64,000 nt of DNA from Datisca glomerata (taxonomy: Eukaryota; Streptophyta; Magnoliopsida; Cucurbitales; Datiscaceae): contig QANY01005731.1 in assembly GCA_003255025.1 (NCBI GenBank), positions 691,019-755,018 of the forward strand, in the 5' to 3' direction. The translations under genes were made by a program, and so were the position numbers. Shown here in pieces: positions 22,455 through 36,072 of this stretch (position 1 is the first letter of the stretch; the number at the start of each line of letters is the position of its first letter). The notes beneath the pieces were generated by a model, which was not told the DNA's origin, did no database searches, and worked only from the letters and a program-made list of their open reading frames with translations.

Positions 22455-22950
22455 ATTTTTTAAAACAAACTTATATGATATGGAGTTGACAACAATGACA
22501 GCTCCTCGTTATATGTCATAATCCCAAACTAATTTTTTATGAATCAAGGACTTCACGGTTCCGCTCAATTTTTTTTGTTAAAATTTAAAAATTAAATTGA
22601 ACCGAATCATTAATTAAAAATAAAATAAATCGAACAGAACATTTCAATTTAGTTCGATTTGATTCTCCAGTTCGACCTTAGTGATAAAAAATAAAAATTA
22701 TATATATTTTTAAAAAATTTCAACGCAAAAGTACTAAAAAATAGTAAAACAATTCAGTTCAGCATGAAATTACATAATAAGAAGTAATAAGAAAACAGAA
22801 AACTTAAGTTTTGGTTAGGTTCAATTCAAAAACTATCAAAATTTCAATCTGAACCGAAATTAAGTCTTTAATTTTACCAAATTGAACCAAACCTAAAACT
22901 CTTAAAGAACTTATCAAACTGGTCATTTTCAATGATCATTTTCAATTCAG
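22455..22950. other. GAACCGAA/TTCGGTT-rich intergenic segment
   Basis: The interval is AT-rich with several AAATTGAACCGAA, TTCGATTTGATT and TTGAACCAAACC stretches in both orientations (22600-22950). It resembles hAT subterminal sequence elsewhere in the window, but I could not place tips or a target duplication. Confidence 0.35.
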
Positions 22951-23190
22951 TTCAGTCAATTGATTTAGTTACAACCTTTGAGAGAGAGAGATTATTATAC
23001 AACAATTGGCATTTACAAGGAATGGGATGATAAAGCTCTATCCCATGACAAGTAAAATAGAGAAGAACAAAAGAAAACAGAAATACACAAAATTGGGATA
23101 CAACTTCCACTTCATCCCCCAATTCAATTCCCTTCAAATCTAAAAGCTAAAGCCTTTGTGATTCTCCTTTCTTTTATATGACTGTTCCCT

Positions 23191-26100
23191 CTACTCTATA
23201 GTTATTTCCAGTATAGTGGTAAGTCTGGGTTTTTTATATCTCCTAAGAAGCAAAGAAGAACACACAACACTTACTGATGACAAAGCCATGCAAGCACCTG
23301 CTGCCCAAGGCGGCAACTTGATTCCCAGTGACGGAAAAAACACTCCGGCAGCAACCGGAATTGCGATCACATTGTAAGCCATGGCAAACATGTAATTCAA
23401 CCGAATACGAGAAAACGTCTTTCTTGAGAGATCGATGGCTGTGATTACATCTTCCAAATTATTTCTCATCAATACATAGTCAGCAGCTTCTATGGCAATA
23501 TCTGTGCCTGCCCCAATTGCCATGCCAACATCAGCAGCAGCTAGAGCTGGAGAGTCATTGATGCCATCACCCACCATTGCAACTATGCTTCCATCTTTTT
23601 GGAATGAACGGATTACTTCGGCTTTTCCTGCTGGCATAACTTCTGCCCTTACATCTCGAATACCAACCTGCAGAGTCAACGTCTTTCATTTTTTTCAAAT
23701 TTGGATTGAGATGATGAGATTTGACGTAAATTTACCAAACGTAATCAATTATTTTTTATCAAGTTCCGATAGAAAATAAGAAAAATAGGTCCAGCTAGTT
23801 CATATATGCAATACACCTAGGAGAAAATGAGCAGGAAGATCATTGCCTTCAAAAAGCACACAAAATCAAGTAAATAACCATCACTGTGAAACAGATAGAA
23901 AGAAACTACTGTTGCCAAAAAAAAATACTATTGACTTTTGTCATTATTGAGAATTCTCATGAGTTAAAATTTATATGAACAGACAGTCATTGACAGGTTA
24001 AATCAATGGAAATAAAGAAGAGCCTAAGAAATTATAGAATTGTTGAATCACTTTCAAGTTTCATACTTCCATTTGCCAACCTACCCAAATATTTGAGTCG
24101 GATAGTGAATAAATAAGTCTTGTATAAAGAAGTACACACTAACCTCCTTAGCAACCGCACGAGCTGTCCTCCAATTATCCCCAGTAACCATGACTGGTAC
24201 AACACCCATTTTCTCAAGGCCTTCAATGACAACCGCAGCTTCTCTCTTTAGCGGGTCTGCTACTCCCAAAGCGCCAACTAAAATGCCATCATATGCCACA
24301 AGTATGCCTGTCTTTGCACTTTCTTCCAGCTCCACAACAAAATTTTCTACATAAGGTGCTACATTGATTCCACTTTCACTCATCAGCTTCCTGTTACCAA
24401 CCTGTTAATAAAAAACCTGAAGTAACTGACCAAAAATAGTAAAGTTTACTTCCAGGGGGACTGGAGGTGAACAATTATTACTGCTTTTAACTTCGACGAA
24501 ACTCACCAGAACCTGTTTGCCGTCTATTAAACATTGAACACCTTTTCCAGGCAGGGCAGAGAAATTTAAGACATCAGAAAGCCATCCAGAAGCCTCTTTA
24601 TTTGGGTTCTGTGTATTCTTGGTTTCAGAAGGATCGTCGAAGAAATGGAAATGGCGTGCATATTCCACTACGGCTTTCGCTAACGGGTGTTCACTGCTAG
24701 CCTAAACATAAGAAAGATTACGGCATATTAGAGATAGGAGTAGTTATACTGTATAATATTTGGACAAATTTTTTGCCTCCCTTTCTTTAATCGATCAAGT
24801 AAATTTATCAATTCATTTTCTCATTTTAAAAGCCGCTAGCGGAGAAAGCTCGAAGAGCTTCCTTTCATTCGCTTCGCGGGAGCCGCACAGCACATAGCTG
24901 GAAGTCAGAGGGCCCATACTACCTGCCTAAGCTCATCAAGTGCTAGTGGCCTAGTCTGTCTGCCTGCTTAGCTTATCGCCCAGGTCTTTTACTCAGTTCT
25001 ATTACGAATTCACTCAAAAGCGGACCGAAGAAAGTAGATCGGGAGTTCAAGCAGATGTGAAATTAGGGTGAGGTTGACTATTCTAGTCTACAGGCCACTT
25101 AGCTAAACGAAATCCTACAAATTTGTAAAAAAGGAGGGAAATTAAAACTTGAATTAAATCCCATTCAGCCACCACTAAAATTGCTATTAGTAGATCATTA
25201 TACTGTAAGGAGGGGCAGAACTCATTTTCCAAAATTACCAATATTCAGAAAAACTAAAACAAGTGAATAATCGTCCATTTATTGTTGAAGTATGTTATAG
25301 GCCTCTTCTAAATTTTCTTTTCTTTTTCTTGGGGAGGAAATGAAAATAAAAGGAACTGGAAGTCACCTCTGCGGAAGCCACCAGTTTAAGAAATTCACCA
25401 CGATCCATTCCCGTGAAGACTTTGGCAGTTGTGACAGAAGCTTTTCCCTGGGTAAGGGTGCCTGTTTTATCGAATATCACATACTTCACCTTCTGAGCCC
25501 TTTCTAAAGCATCTCCTCCCTTAATCAACACACCATTGTTAGCCCCAACGCCGGTTGCAACCATTACAGCAGTTGGTGTGGCCAAACCAAGCGCACACGG
25601 ACATGCAATCACAACAACCGCAATTGAGAACATGAGGGCAAACACAAAATGGTTTCCGTTTTCTGGGAGCCACTGATCTGGGTATGCTCCAAGAGCTCCT
25701 CCAACATACCTGCCAACGGTCAAGAGAGATATAAAACATTAAAGATGCTTCATCCTAATAGCATCAGGGGCGGAGGGGAGGGTAAAAGCAGACTTGGGAA
25801 ATTTTTGCAATATATTCATCAATAAATCTCTCAACTAATCCCCTAAATTGTTGAAACTGAAAAACAAAAACATTGCATGTACAGTGAATAATATTTTGTA
25901 TGCTTCTTTTTCTCAAATAACATTTCTTATTTTTTAATCATTTGTTATATCACTCAAATGACAAATCATCGCTAAACAAACTACATTTCTCTGTAAGGTG
26001 GCATCAAGACAGATAACCTTTAAATGCAAAGAGTTGAATACATTCTAAAGTAATATTTTTCCTATTGATATTTTTATCTTCTATATTTCTCTGATAACCA

Positions 26101-29100
26101 GTTATTCCTATTCTTACATGAAACTTTAGGACTAATCTAGAATATATGGTAGCTGTGATTGTTACTATTTTGCATATTGGTCCCTGCAATTATTACAACT
26201 TTACTAGCCACCAACAAGTGAAGCCTAACTTACCAACCCAATAATGTAATCAATGCCATAGCCACCACTGTGGGAACAAATATGCTTGCCACCTGCAAGT
26301 CATAGAGATGCCTAAGATAGGAAAAGAAACGAATTTTCTAATTACATAACTTCAAGCAAACTATAATGGGATCACCAAAAATTGATCCAAGGAATAGATA
26401 TCTGTCATCTCCCCCGACAATTTGGCTAACATGGTTTTTGACTAATTTATTTTTCACAATTTTCCATTTCAGTCAGTAAAATTTCTTCTGAGCTTTTTCT
26501 TAATTTGCTAAAAGGGCAATATGTTTATTAATCTACTAAGTTTGAGAGCACAGGACCTGTCTCTAGTCCATTTTGCCAAAAGACACCACAAGATAATATA
26601 GAACAAGCTAAGAAAACTTGAATATTCAATCCAGGCTCATATTTATCTGGGTTTGTTAAACACCATACAAGATGCTTACCACACAACTTTTGAAAAGTTA
26701 AACTCAGCGATAAAAGTGAGATTCGCGTAGTTTCAGTAGAACAAAGGAAGCAAACAACAGTAGAACAACATTATCTAAACCCAGAGAGAAGAAGCAAATA
26801 GAGGTTTCAAGCGTCCTAAGAACCACCGAGTTTCTATCATCTAAAACCCAGTGTCAACATATTTGAGTTGTGGACGTCACGGCAGGGTAAGTTGCTGCTA
26901 ATTACTCATAACACTTCGAGTTTTCTCAACTTTTTAAAACCATACATCAGTTTCTTACATAGAAGATATTGAGAAGAGAAAACTATATGATTAAGCCTGT
27001 ATATGACATAAAAAAATAACAAGCATAAGAAGAATAAACATAAACTACATAATACTTACAAAATCAGCAAATTTCTGTATAGGAGCTTTAGACATTTGTG
27101 CTGTCTCTACCAAACTAATAATCTGGCTCAAGACTGCATCAGATCCTACTTTGGTGGCTTTAATGTGAAGGGCACCATGCAAGTTAATTGTACCTCCAAT
27201 TACTGCTGAATTGACCTCCTTCAAAATGGGTATAGATTCACCTGTTACCATGCTCTCATTAACATAACTCGATCCCCAAACAACCATACCATCAGCAGGA
27301 ATCTTTGCACCAGGAAGAACTTTCAATGTGTCTCCAGGCTGAATTAACAAAGTATCTATTTCCCTTTCATCTTTTAGTCTCCCACCTATAAGACAAAAAC
27401 CAGAATTAATCATTCGATAAGGATTTAGTAGTTATTTTAGTAGTCTTTTGTTATCTCCTAAAAAATATATCAAAAAAATACTGAAAGTTCTAAATTTTCA
27501 ATTATGCTTCCCATATTCAAACATAAAGACTACCTTCCTCAAAAGTATAAACTTTCATCTAGAATCTAAGAAGAAAAGTACCTTTATCTTTCACCAGCAA
27601 CAATGCTCTTGCAGGAGCAAGTTCTACTAACTTTTTTATGGCATCAGATGTTTTTCCTTTAGCAAGACACTCCAAATACTTCCCCAGTAATACAAAGGTT
27701 ATGAGCATGGCACTTGTTTCAAAGTATGTAGGCGACCAGAACCCAGTAAGGGCACCATAAAGAAGTGCACAAACAGAGTAGAAGTAAGAGGCTGAAGTAC
27801 CCAATGCAACCAATACATCCATGTTAGTTGAACCATTTCGAAGAGCTCTGGCAGCTGCAATGTAGAAGCGTCTCCCAATCACAAATTGGACAACAGTCAC
27901 CAAAGCCCACTTTAACCAATCACCCATATTAAAGGGCCCGCATCGCCAAAGTAATAAGGAGTACACAAAGGGGATATGAGGACAAATTACCCGTATGAAA
28001 AAGACTGGAATCTGGAGGCCATTTGTTAAGAAAAATAATTAATATTCATGAGAGGAATTGTCAGCGTGAAATTTACACCTAAGGAGATCGTATTTATTTA
28101 TGCAATTGTGTTCGTTTCCTAGAAAATGGATTCCAAGCAGATCAACTTCTACAGATTCTATGATATTGCTTTATGCCCAAAACTGAAACCTTAGCTCTGC
28201 TTTTACTGTAAATGTTTTCCATGCACATAAAGAAATACTAGCGTGTGTGTGTGTGTCTATGTGCATTGCAACACAATTTCACAACACAAACACTTGCCTT
28301 CTAATACATTATATCCCGACATCCAACATTTCACGAGAATATATATTAGTAGTCTTATATACTATCCAGAATGTTAAGATACTATACAAAAACATCTCTG
28401 ACATCTAACACTAACTACTAAAATAAAGAGAGAAAGAGGAAACACAGAAGTAGATGTGCGTCAAATACGTAAGGATATGCGTATTAAAAGGAAAAAATAA
28501 GGAGAAAAGAAGAACGACTCACACTCAAAAACAAACTGGAGCTAAAAAGGCGGAACATCTTTGAGGTCTCTTCCACATCTCTTGAAGTCATTCTACTATA
28601 GGGGCTCTTTACATGTAATTCAAACTTTCCATTGCTTCCTCCCTCAATCTCATCTACTAAGGATCTAGATCTGACAACTTCGGGATCAAACAGAACCTCT
28701 AGTTCTCTTGATGTCCAGTCAAAACAAAATTGTCTAACCCCTTTCAGATTACCCAGTATGCCTTCCAAAAACTGCACATCCATCTCATTGAATACACCAG
28801 CAACTTTTAGAATGATTTTATCCTGCTCGCTGCTTTGTACAAGTGAGCCTTCAAACCCAGCATCTTCAATTGCGTTGACTATATCATCTTTACTAATTAC
28901 AGTAGGATCATACTCAACTTCCCCTAATGAAGTAGCCAAGGCAACAACTGCCCTTTTGACACCAGGAAGATTTCTCAAAATGCCTTCAACAGAGTTCACA
29001 CAAGCTGCACATGTCATACCTCCTATGGTGAATTGCCCCATTAAGCTTCCATGTGGCTTTGCTCCAAAAGTACTGGGTTCAGGTAGAATCTCAGCCTCAA

Positions 29101-30427
29101 ACCCAGCATCTTCAATTGCATTCTTGATGTCTTCATCCTGAATTAATGGACAGTTATAAAACACTTCAGCACATGGTATATATATAATTCTCAAGTTTGA
29201 AGTTTCTGAATGGAGCATATTAGAAGTAAAAGTGGCCGAACAACTTCTTCGCCGGAATATAGTGGGGCCAAGGATCATATACGGAAAAGCAGAAGCATCA
29301 CCCAAAAAAGCCCAGAATCTTTAGAAAGAGAACGAGAAAAATAGAAGTGCAAGAAAAGATGCTCATTGAATTCTTCTTCCTCATGACATAAAGTTCACCA
29401 ATTTTCCACCAAGTAACCCCTCCTTTTCAGATTATAAATAGTTAAATTAGCATTCCGAGACGTAACCCTTGTAAGAAAAGCAAATTCAGGAGGATTACAC
29501 TTCCAAATAAACTGCCACGGGAAAGAATTAGATCTATGTGGCACTAAATTGCTATGAACGATAACTATTAAACCAATATGTAATAATTCACAATCATAAA
29601 CTAGTTGAGCAGTTGCAAAAACAAATTCAAGTCATAAGCAAAGATCTACGCACCTAATTTCAAGAACCGAAGTCCAGGCTAAACTTAAAAGTCATTAACA
29701 AACACATTTCTCAAACTATCGATGCTTGACACTAATCGTTTGATCAAATTCAGTGAATATGAGAACTGGCAAGCAAATAAACAATGATTACAGAATATGG
29801 AGCAGCCAAGACTAATCTACCGCTCAAAACAACAAACGGGGAGAGAGAACTCTAATTAACAAGTCTTACGACTGGATCATGAACCAGCTTCCCAGAGTTC
29901 ATTAAACATGAACTCCACCAAATCAAAATGTAATTAAAATTCATTCGGAAAAATATGATCACTAACCTACAGTTCCAACACCAAAGTCACTCGAAAAGCT
30001 CTAGATTACACTGACCCTGATCCATTGCCAAAGACTCAGAACTTCGACAATTAGATAAACAGAAGCTATTTAGGGGGACTAGAAACCAAATAAAAAAGAT
30101 AAAACAGAGACCAACCTTAACTAAATTGGGATCAAAAACCACATCAGCCTTGTTCTGAAGCAATGCAACAGAAGCACTCAAGATTCCATTGACGCTTCTA
30201 AGAGCTGATTCCACCGAATTAGAGCAAGCAGTGCAGGTCATCCCGGAAACTCCAACCTGAACCCTCCTCATACCCTCCTCAATTTTACTCAAATTATCAT
30301 CATCTCCATCGTATGAATCAAGAAGACGCACATCCTCTAGGTCGCCCGGAAACTCGTCTTTTGCGGGAGGTCTACGGCCGGCAGAGGCGACCTGGGTAAG
30401 CTGAAGGTCTCTAAGACTCGGTGCCAT
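23191..30427 (-). CDS. RAN1: Copper-transporting P1B-ATPase, RAN1/HMA7 type
   Basis: It pumps Cu+ into the secretory pathway; in Arabidopsis RAN1/HMA7 supplies copper to ethylene receptors. Nine exons (minus strand): 30116-30427, 28523-29137, 27582-28011, 27060-27385, 26234-26292, 25367-25709, 24507-24701, 24144-24401, 23191-23667. All borders are GT..AG, phases agree, and the sum is 3015 nt (1004 residues plus stop) against about 1001 in Arabidopsis. The start [11 protein letters not shown] matches RAN1. Features: metal-binding domains with GMTCTAC (C65, C68) and GMTCAAC (C147, C150), a third domain without CxxC as in known RAN1, TGES (about 504), CPC (617-619) in the transport helix, DKTGT phosphorylation site (D661), SEHP (H700-P701) and GDGIND (879-884). 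No stop or frameshift was found. One intron (24702-25366) holds a foreign-looking insert. It should be functional. Confidence 0.96.
24825..25115. other. Probable organelle-derived (mitochondrial) insert in a RAN1 intron
   Basis: Within the intron between exons 6 and 7 about 290 bp are distinctly GC-richer than the AT-rich intron on both sides. They contain phrases such as TTCGCTTCGCGGGAGCCGCA, GGAAGTCAGAGGGCCCATAC and GAAAGTAGATCGGGAG that resemble plant mitochondrial intergenic DNA. The identification rests on recollection of such sequence and on the composition step, not on an alignment. Confidence 0.5.
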
Positions 30428-32119
30428 TGAAAGGTACCGAGCAAGAGAAAAAGAAGAGCAAAAGAAAAGGAGAAAGAGAGAATGATATATAGAAAGAGAG
30501 AAGCTTTTCTGGCGCAAAGGAAAATGGTGAGACAGCAATGTTTCAACTACGGTAAGCTTTGGTTGGAGATGGTGGGGGCAGGTAATGGTGGTGGAAGAAG
30601 ACTTCTTTTTGTTTCCACTTTTGCCCTTTATTTCATTTTCTAGTTTCCTTTTTAGTTTTCCTTTTTTTTGGGTTGTACTTTAATATTTGGTTTTTTATGG
30701 TTTTGTTGTACTGCATGTCTGAAGGCCGAAACTCTTGTCAATTGCGTGACGGGAATGGGATAACCGCAGTTCTGGTTCTACTTTCTATAACGGATTAGGA
30801 TTCTCTACGGTTCGAGAATCTAGCACTTCTACATGTAGTTTATTTAAAATCGACTTTCTAATGTTTACACGGAGCACTACGAACGATAGAGAAAATGTTT
30901 ATTCTGTAGAACAACAAGGATTTTTTTGAGTAATAATTCTCTTCCTTTTCTTTGTTTTAAGATATTTTTTGTCGCTTTAAAAAAAACTTGTCATCCCATC
31001 AATATATAAGGATTGAGATAATTTTTTGTCGTTTTTAAATAAACTTGTCAACCGATAAATATATAACGATTGAGAATGAAATAATTTGGTAAGTAAACTG
31101 TTTAGACAAGATTTTTAAAATTGAACGAGAATAGTTTTAAGAATAAACAATGAACCCCTTTCATAACTAATGCACCGAATCACCCTATAACTCGAGTTGT
31201 ACAGACCGGATCTTGGTCATCACTATAAGGAAGGCAATTCTAGCTTATTTTTCTCTTTTTGAAAGTTAGAAAAGGAAGTTCAGTGTAAAAGGAAGTGAGT
31301 GAATAATGAGGTTTTATAAGAAAAAAAATTGTATGAGTAGTTGATTCAGAAGATAAAACTCAAGTGGCTAAGGCATGGGGAGTGTTAGCTTTTTTATCCA
31401 TTAAAGAGTTTATAATTCTTTGGAACGTGATCATTGTTAAATTAATATGGATTATAGATTACCAGAATTGATTCGTTATCAAATATTTGGTGTCTCATTG
31501 GAGAACTCTAACTCCTTATATTCTAGATATATAATTGTGCACCGTAAATATTCAACGATTCAATATGTAGCGCAAATGTACAATGTTTTTTGTAACTAAG
31601 GTTATTATTAGTAATTTTTTACATGTTCGTATACTCACAAGGCACATGCTATTAGTCTATATCTCTATCTCTATTATATTAAAAAAGATTTAAAATGAAT
31701 AAATTTTTATTCTCCTTTTTACCCTCTAAATTTAAAAATATCACACACACCCCCTACCCCCACCCCTCCCTCTGCAAAGCATCGGAAGAGAAAAGAAAAG
31801 CTCATAACAAGTATGACAAAAATATGAAAAGCCCAATGTCCAACTCCTTCCATTTTCTTCCTGCTCATCCATTACAGGTGTAAACTTTAATGATTATTTT
31901 TCAATCAGCTTCTGGTGTCAAATTGATTGGAGAAAGGCTCATACATGTTGATGAACTAAGGGAAGTGTTGCAAAAATTACGACTAAAGGTCATAGGTAAA
32001 TGCCTTACTACTGGATGTATTTACATAAATATGAATTAGTTGGCTTGAGGAAATATACACTTGAACTTGCATTGCATAAATCTAAAAAGCAGTTTCATTT
32101 AATGTTGATGGCAGACTCA
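30428..32119. other. RAN1 upstream region and intergenic DNA
   Basis: 30428-30560 is CT-rich on the minus strand, typical of a plant leader and promoter; the RAN1 start ATG sits in AAAGGTACC-type context. Further right is AT-rich DNA. A short exon-like open stretch (31912-31998, AG acceptor, GTAAAT donor) was noticed but not assigned. No other gene is seen. Confidence 0.6.
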
Positions 32120-34620
32120 ATTGTGGGGACCCAGTTACTGCAGAATGATCTGTTATCTTAACCCCTTAAGGAAAGCTATACACTCAGTCATAAAGGGATC
32201 CAGGTTGCCCGCTCTAAAACAGAACCAATTGCTACCACTTTACCCATATGGTTCCTAATAACCATGCCAAAGCCCGAATTCGCAGGGGAACACGATGCAT
32301 CTACATTCATCTTCAAACACCCCACTGAAGGTGGGTTCCAACGTTGAGTACGGGTATGATTCCCACAACCCTTACTAATCGACGGAGGATGGAACTTGAT
32401 CTACTCCTGAAAGCATGAATCCGCACTACGCACCAAATCACCACTCGGTTGAATCCCCCCTCCACGAACACCTTGGTTTCTTGAGAACCAAATAAACCAG
32501 TATAATCTTGCCATTCTCCCCAATGTACATGTCGACCAAGAGAAGAAATTGGACTCATGAACATCCATCATGTCCCTTGAATCTCTCTGTGAGATGTGAG
32601 ATATCTCATACTCCCTCCAAGCCTCCAATTTCCAAAGGTGTTTGATCCTAGGGCATAAAAAGAGTGCATGGACTACTGATTCCACCTGTCCATAGAAAAA
32701 GCATCGGTCTGAAACTTGCACACCCCTTCTAGAAAGATTTAAGCTTGTCGGAAGGATGTTCCTCAATGCTCTCCAAAGAAAGATTTCCACCTTCAGCGGG
32801 ATGTGAATATTCCATAATTTCCTCCACCAAATACCCGAACCCGACTATGAACTACCACCAATCTCATCCTTGTTCATAGCCGCTCAATACCCATTTCTAA
32901 CCGAATAGACACCATCTTTGCTGTAATGCCAAATTTTGACATCCGGGTAGTTTGGATCGACCAGTAGAATGGATAATATCACCTTAATATCATCTTCAGT
33001 GAAGAACTAAGCAAGTTTACACAAGTCCCATCCTTTCGGACCTATAAATTCAGCCACTTTCAGGTCAACAGAAGGAGAAGCTCCTAGAACAAGTCTAAAT
33101 GTGGATGTTTAGACAGTCAAGGAGAAGTAAACGTTGATATCATAGATCCATTCCCAACCCGCCACCTCAACCCTTTTGCTACCACCGATCTGCCCCACAC
33201 TAATCCCTTCCACAACATCGAGGATCTAGGCGAAGAGGTCGTTTCTTCAAAGGAGCACCTTGGGAAACATTTTCCTTTCAAAACCTTGCTAAGCAATGAG
33301 GAAGGATTTTGGATTATTCTCCAAGCTACTTTTTCGAGGAGGGCTTTACTAAATAAAAAGAGTTTCCGAAAACCCATTCCCCCCTTAGCTTTCAGTTGGC
33401 ATAGGACATTCCATGAAAGTCAATGCATCTTAGACCCCGAGTCCGAATATCCCTACTAAATCTTTGCCATCGTTCGCTCCATGTCCTTACAAACCTCAGT
33501 AGACAGCCTAAAATAACTCATTGTGAACACCAGAAGGGCTTGGGTGCATGCCTTGATCAATATTTCCTTCCTCTTACCAAAAAGTGGCTCTTTTTCCACC
33601 ATTGAAGGAGCTTCCGTAATCTATCCTTTAGGTATTTGAAGATAGTCCTCTTCGATCATCCGATAAAGGCTGGGAGACCCAAATAAGCCTCAATAGGCAA
33701 GGCACATGAGATCTCCAAGTGAGAGGATTATACTTGATTCATCTGCCGAACCCGTACTTGGAGAGAATGAGATAGCAGAGTTGGAGAAGTTAAGATACTA
33801 GCCCAAAGCTTTAGAGTATGCATCCAGCAACCACTTATAGGTAATGGCATTCCTATCTGTGCATTGGAAAAATAAATGATTGTTGTCCGCAAATAAAAGA
33901 TGGGGTATACTCGGCCCAAAACATCCAATGTTCAGCCCTTGAAGAGACCCCGATATGGTAGCATTTTTTAAGTGCCCAGAGAGCCCTTCTGTACATAACA
34001 CATACAAGTATAGGGATAATGGATCCCCTTGTCTTAATCCTATGCTCGGATAAAACATCTCAGAAGGAACCCCGTTAACAAGCACTGCAAAAGATGTTGT
34101 GGTTATACAACTCTTCCTACTAAACTACCTTTCGAACCCGAGAGACTCCATAACAGTATACAATAATTTTCATTCTATATGATCATACGCCTTACTCATA
34201 TCAAGTTTCAAGGCAGTCCAACCATTCTTACCTTTCATATGGTTATTAACAAAATGTAGAGCCTCAAAACCAATCATCACATTATCAGTAATTTGTCTCC
34301 CTTTAATGAAAGCAATCTAATTATAAAAAAAACATATGGTAATATTTTCTTTAATCTATTTGAAACAGTTTAGAGATAATCTTATATAAAATATTACAGA
34401 AGCTGATAGGTTTATAACCAACCATACAATTAAGGTGAGAGAGTTAGGAATTAGAGTTATAAATGCACCGTTTATCTCCTCCATAGGTCTGTCCCCATTG
34501 ACACATTGCAGAAGATACTCTGTCACCAACGTACCAAGGACACTCCAATACTGTTGATAGAATAGTGCAGCAAAAGCCGATGGACAAACTTTTGAAATCT
34601 TAAAATAACCTTCCATATTT
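32120..34620 (-). pseudogene. LINE (L1-type) remnant: RT, zinc-binding and RNase H domains
   Basis: Read leftward, fragments appear in canonical order: an RT start at 34616-34356 (SAFAALFYQQYWSVLG), ALKLDMSKAYD (about 34220), GLRQGDPLS and LLFADNN (34050-33890), a post-RT region 33377-33117 (VAWRIIQNPSSLLSKVLKG), an RVT zinc-binding domain 32790-32600 (EIFLWRALRNILPTSLNL, then HALFLCPRIKHLW) and a plant-type RNase H at 32340-32130 (KMNVDAS, GFGMVIRNHMGKVVA). Many stops and shifts occur, and the catalytic FADD is FADN. The endonuclease is missing, so the element is 5'-truncated. No clear poly(A) or target duplication was found. Confidence 0.85.
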
Positions 34621-35106
34621 TATTTTTATATTATAAAATTCAATTAAATCTGAGAAATCTTCCATCATTAATTTGTTTATAGTAATAACTTTTTGAAAAT
34701 ATGCAGTGTGAGTTGGCATAGAAAGTTGGTTTTGAAAGTATGGTTTATTTTTAATACGATGTACACATTTTTTTAGAACTCCTTAATCAATCGTGGTTTA
34801 TAATTGAAAATGTGATAACTATATCGTATATAGATTTGAAGTTATAGTTTATATCCGTAAAATTTCATTAGTTGGGTCTTGTAATTTACATAAACCAAAT
34901 TCATTTAAAAATTATGCATAACTTATATGTTTATTTATAATTAAAATGTAATATATCTTAATTTCCATTTAATTGTTGATGTACTAATTAATTTTTAAAC
35001 GATTAATATGAAAAAACTCATTTCAAAATAATATTAATATTTTATAAACATAACTTGATTTTAGATCACATGAATTGCACATTAGATCCAGTCCATGAAT
35101 TTACTA
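34621..35106. other. Intergenic AT-rich, no gene
   Basis: There are no coding signals or recognised repeats. It ends with A before the Helitron 5' TC. Confidence 0.6.
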
Positions 35107-36072
35107 TCTATGTCTATACTATATATAAAAGTGTAGAAGAAACGTTTTTTTTTTAGAATATTACATCTAATTATTTTTTAAGTTTCCTAAATTATTCTTA
35201 CAATTTATTTTACAATCCCAATTTCTTCTTAAAAAACATTTTTAACTACTTTATATTTATTATTCCAATTGTTCTTATGAAAAGTTTTTTTAACTCTTGT
35301 TTAAATTATAATCTTTAAAGACATTTTTTCCTCATTTTTAATTTAAAACCTTAAAAGATAAACTACAAGCAAAAAATAGGTCTCAAATTATCTAAATATT
35401 TCTTTATTTATCATTTTTATATATAAATCTTAAAAGACTAATTATAAGTAAAAAATGTCTCAAATCAACCCAATATATCTTTTGATAATATTTCTTTATT
35501 TTAATTTTTATTTATATTTTAATCTAATGAGTATTAAACATAAAAGTGAAAAAAAAAACTCATTTAGCAAAAGGAATAAAAAAACTCTATATCTATAATT
35601 ACTTATCTTATCATACTATCGATAAAAGTGAGTAAAACTATTTTTGTACAACCTTATTCTCACATTATTATTATAATTTCTAAATTATCACTAAATTTAG
35701 CATTAAATGAAATCATAATAATTAAATTTTCAATTAACTAAATAATGGGCATTGTTTTATTTCAACTTAGATACTTAATTAATCTTTTTACATTACATTT
35801 TGTAATAGAAATTATGATTAATTGCAACATAAAACACACAATACATAACAATAATGTATAGTGAATGAAAGAAAAAATGTGATAAAGGAGAAAAATAATC
35901 TACAGCTAAAATTGAGTAAAATGCACTAATTTACATGTTAGACAAATTTCATATACAATTTTTAAACTAACCGTAAAATGGAAACGCATATATTAAGAAA
36001 ATAATAAGTTTATATATGGTAATAGTATTTATAAAATTTATATACACGTGCAACGCACGTATTAAAAACTGG
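35107..36072 (+). mobile_element. Non-autonomous Helitron, about 0.97 kb
   Basis: The 5' end TCTATGTCTATACTATATAT (from 35107, preceded by A; an alternative start is 35113) is the typical plant Helitron start. The 3' end has the stem-loop ACGTGC-AAC-GCACGT (36046-36060) followed 8 nt later by CTGG (36069-36072), fitting CTRR, and then T. So the insertion is between A and T without duplication, as expected. The interior is AT-rich and codes for nothing; Rep-helicase is absent. Confidence 0.75.

Noticed and set aside
28632..29141. 169-codon plus-strand open frame
   Set aside because: It is the antisense shadow of RAN1 exon 2.
31912..31998. Exon-like stretch (ASGVKLIGERLIHVDELREVL) with AG and GT borders
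   Set aside because: No neighbouring exons and no family recognised; kept only as a note.
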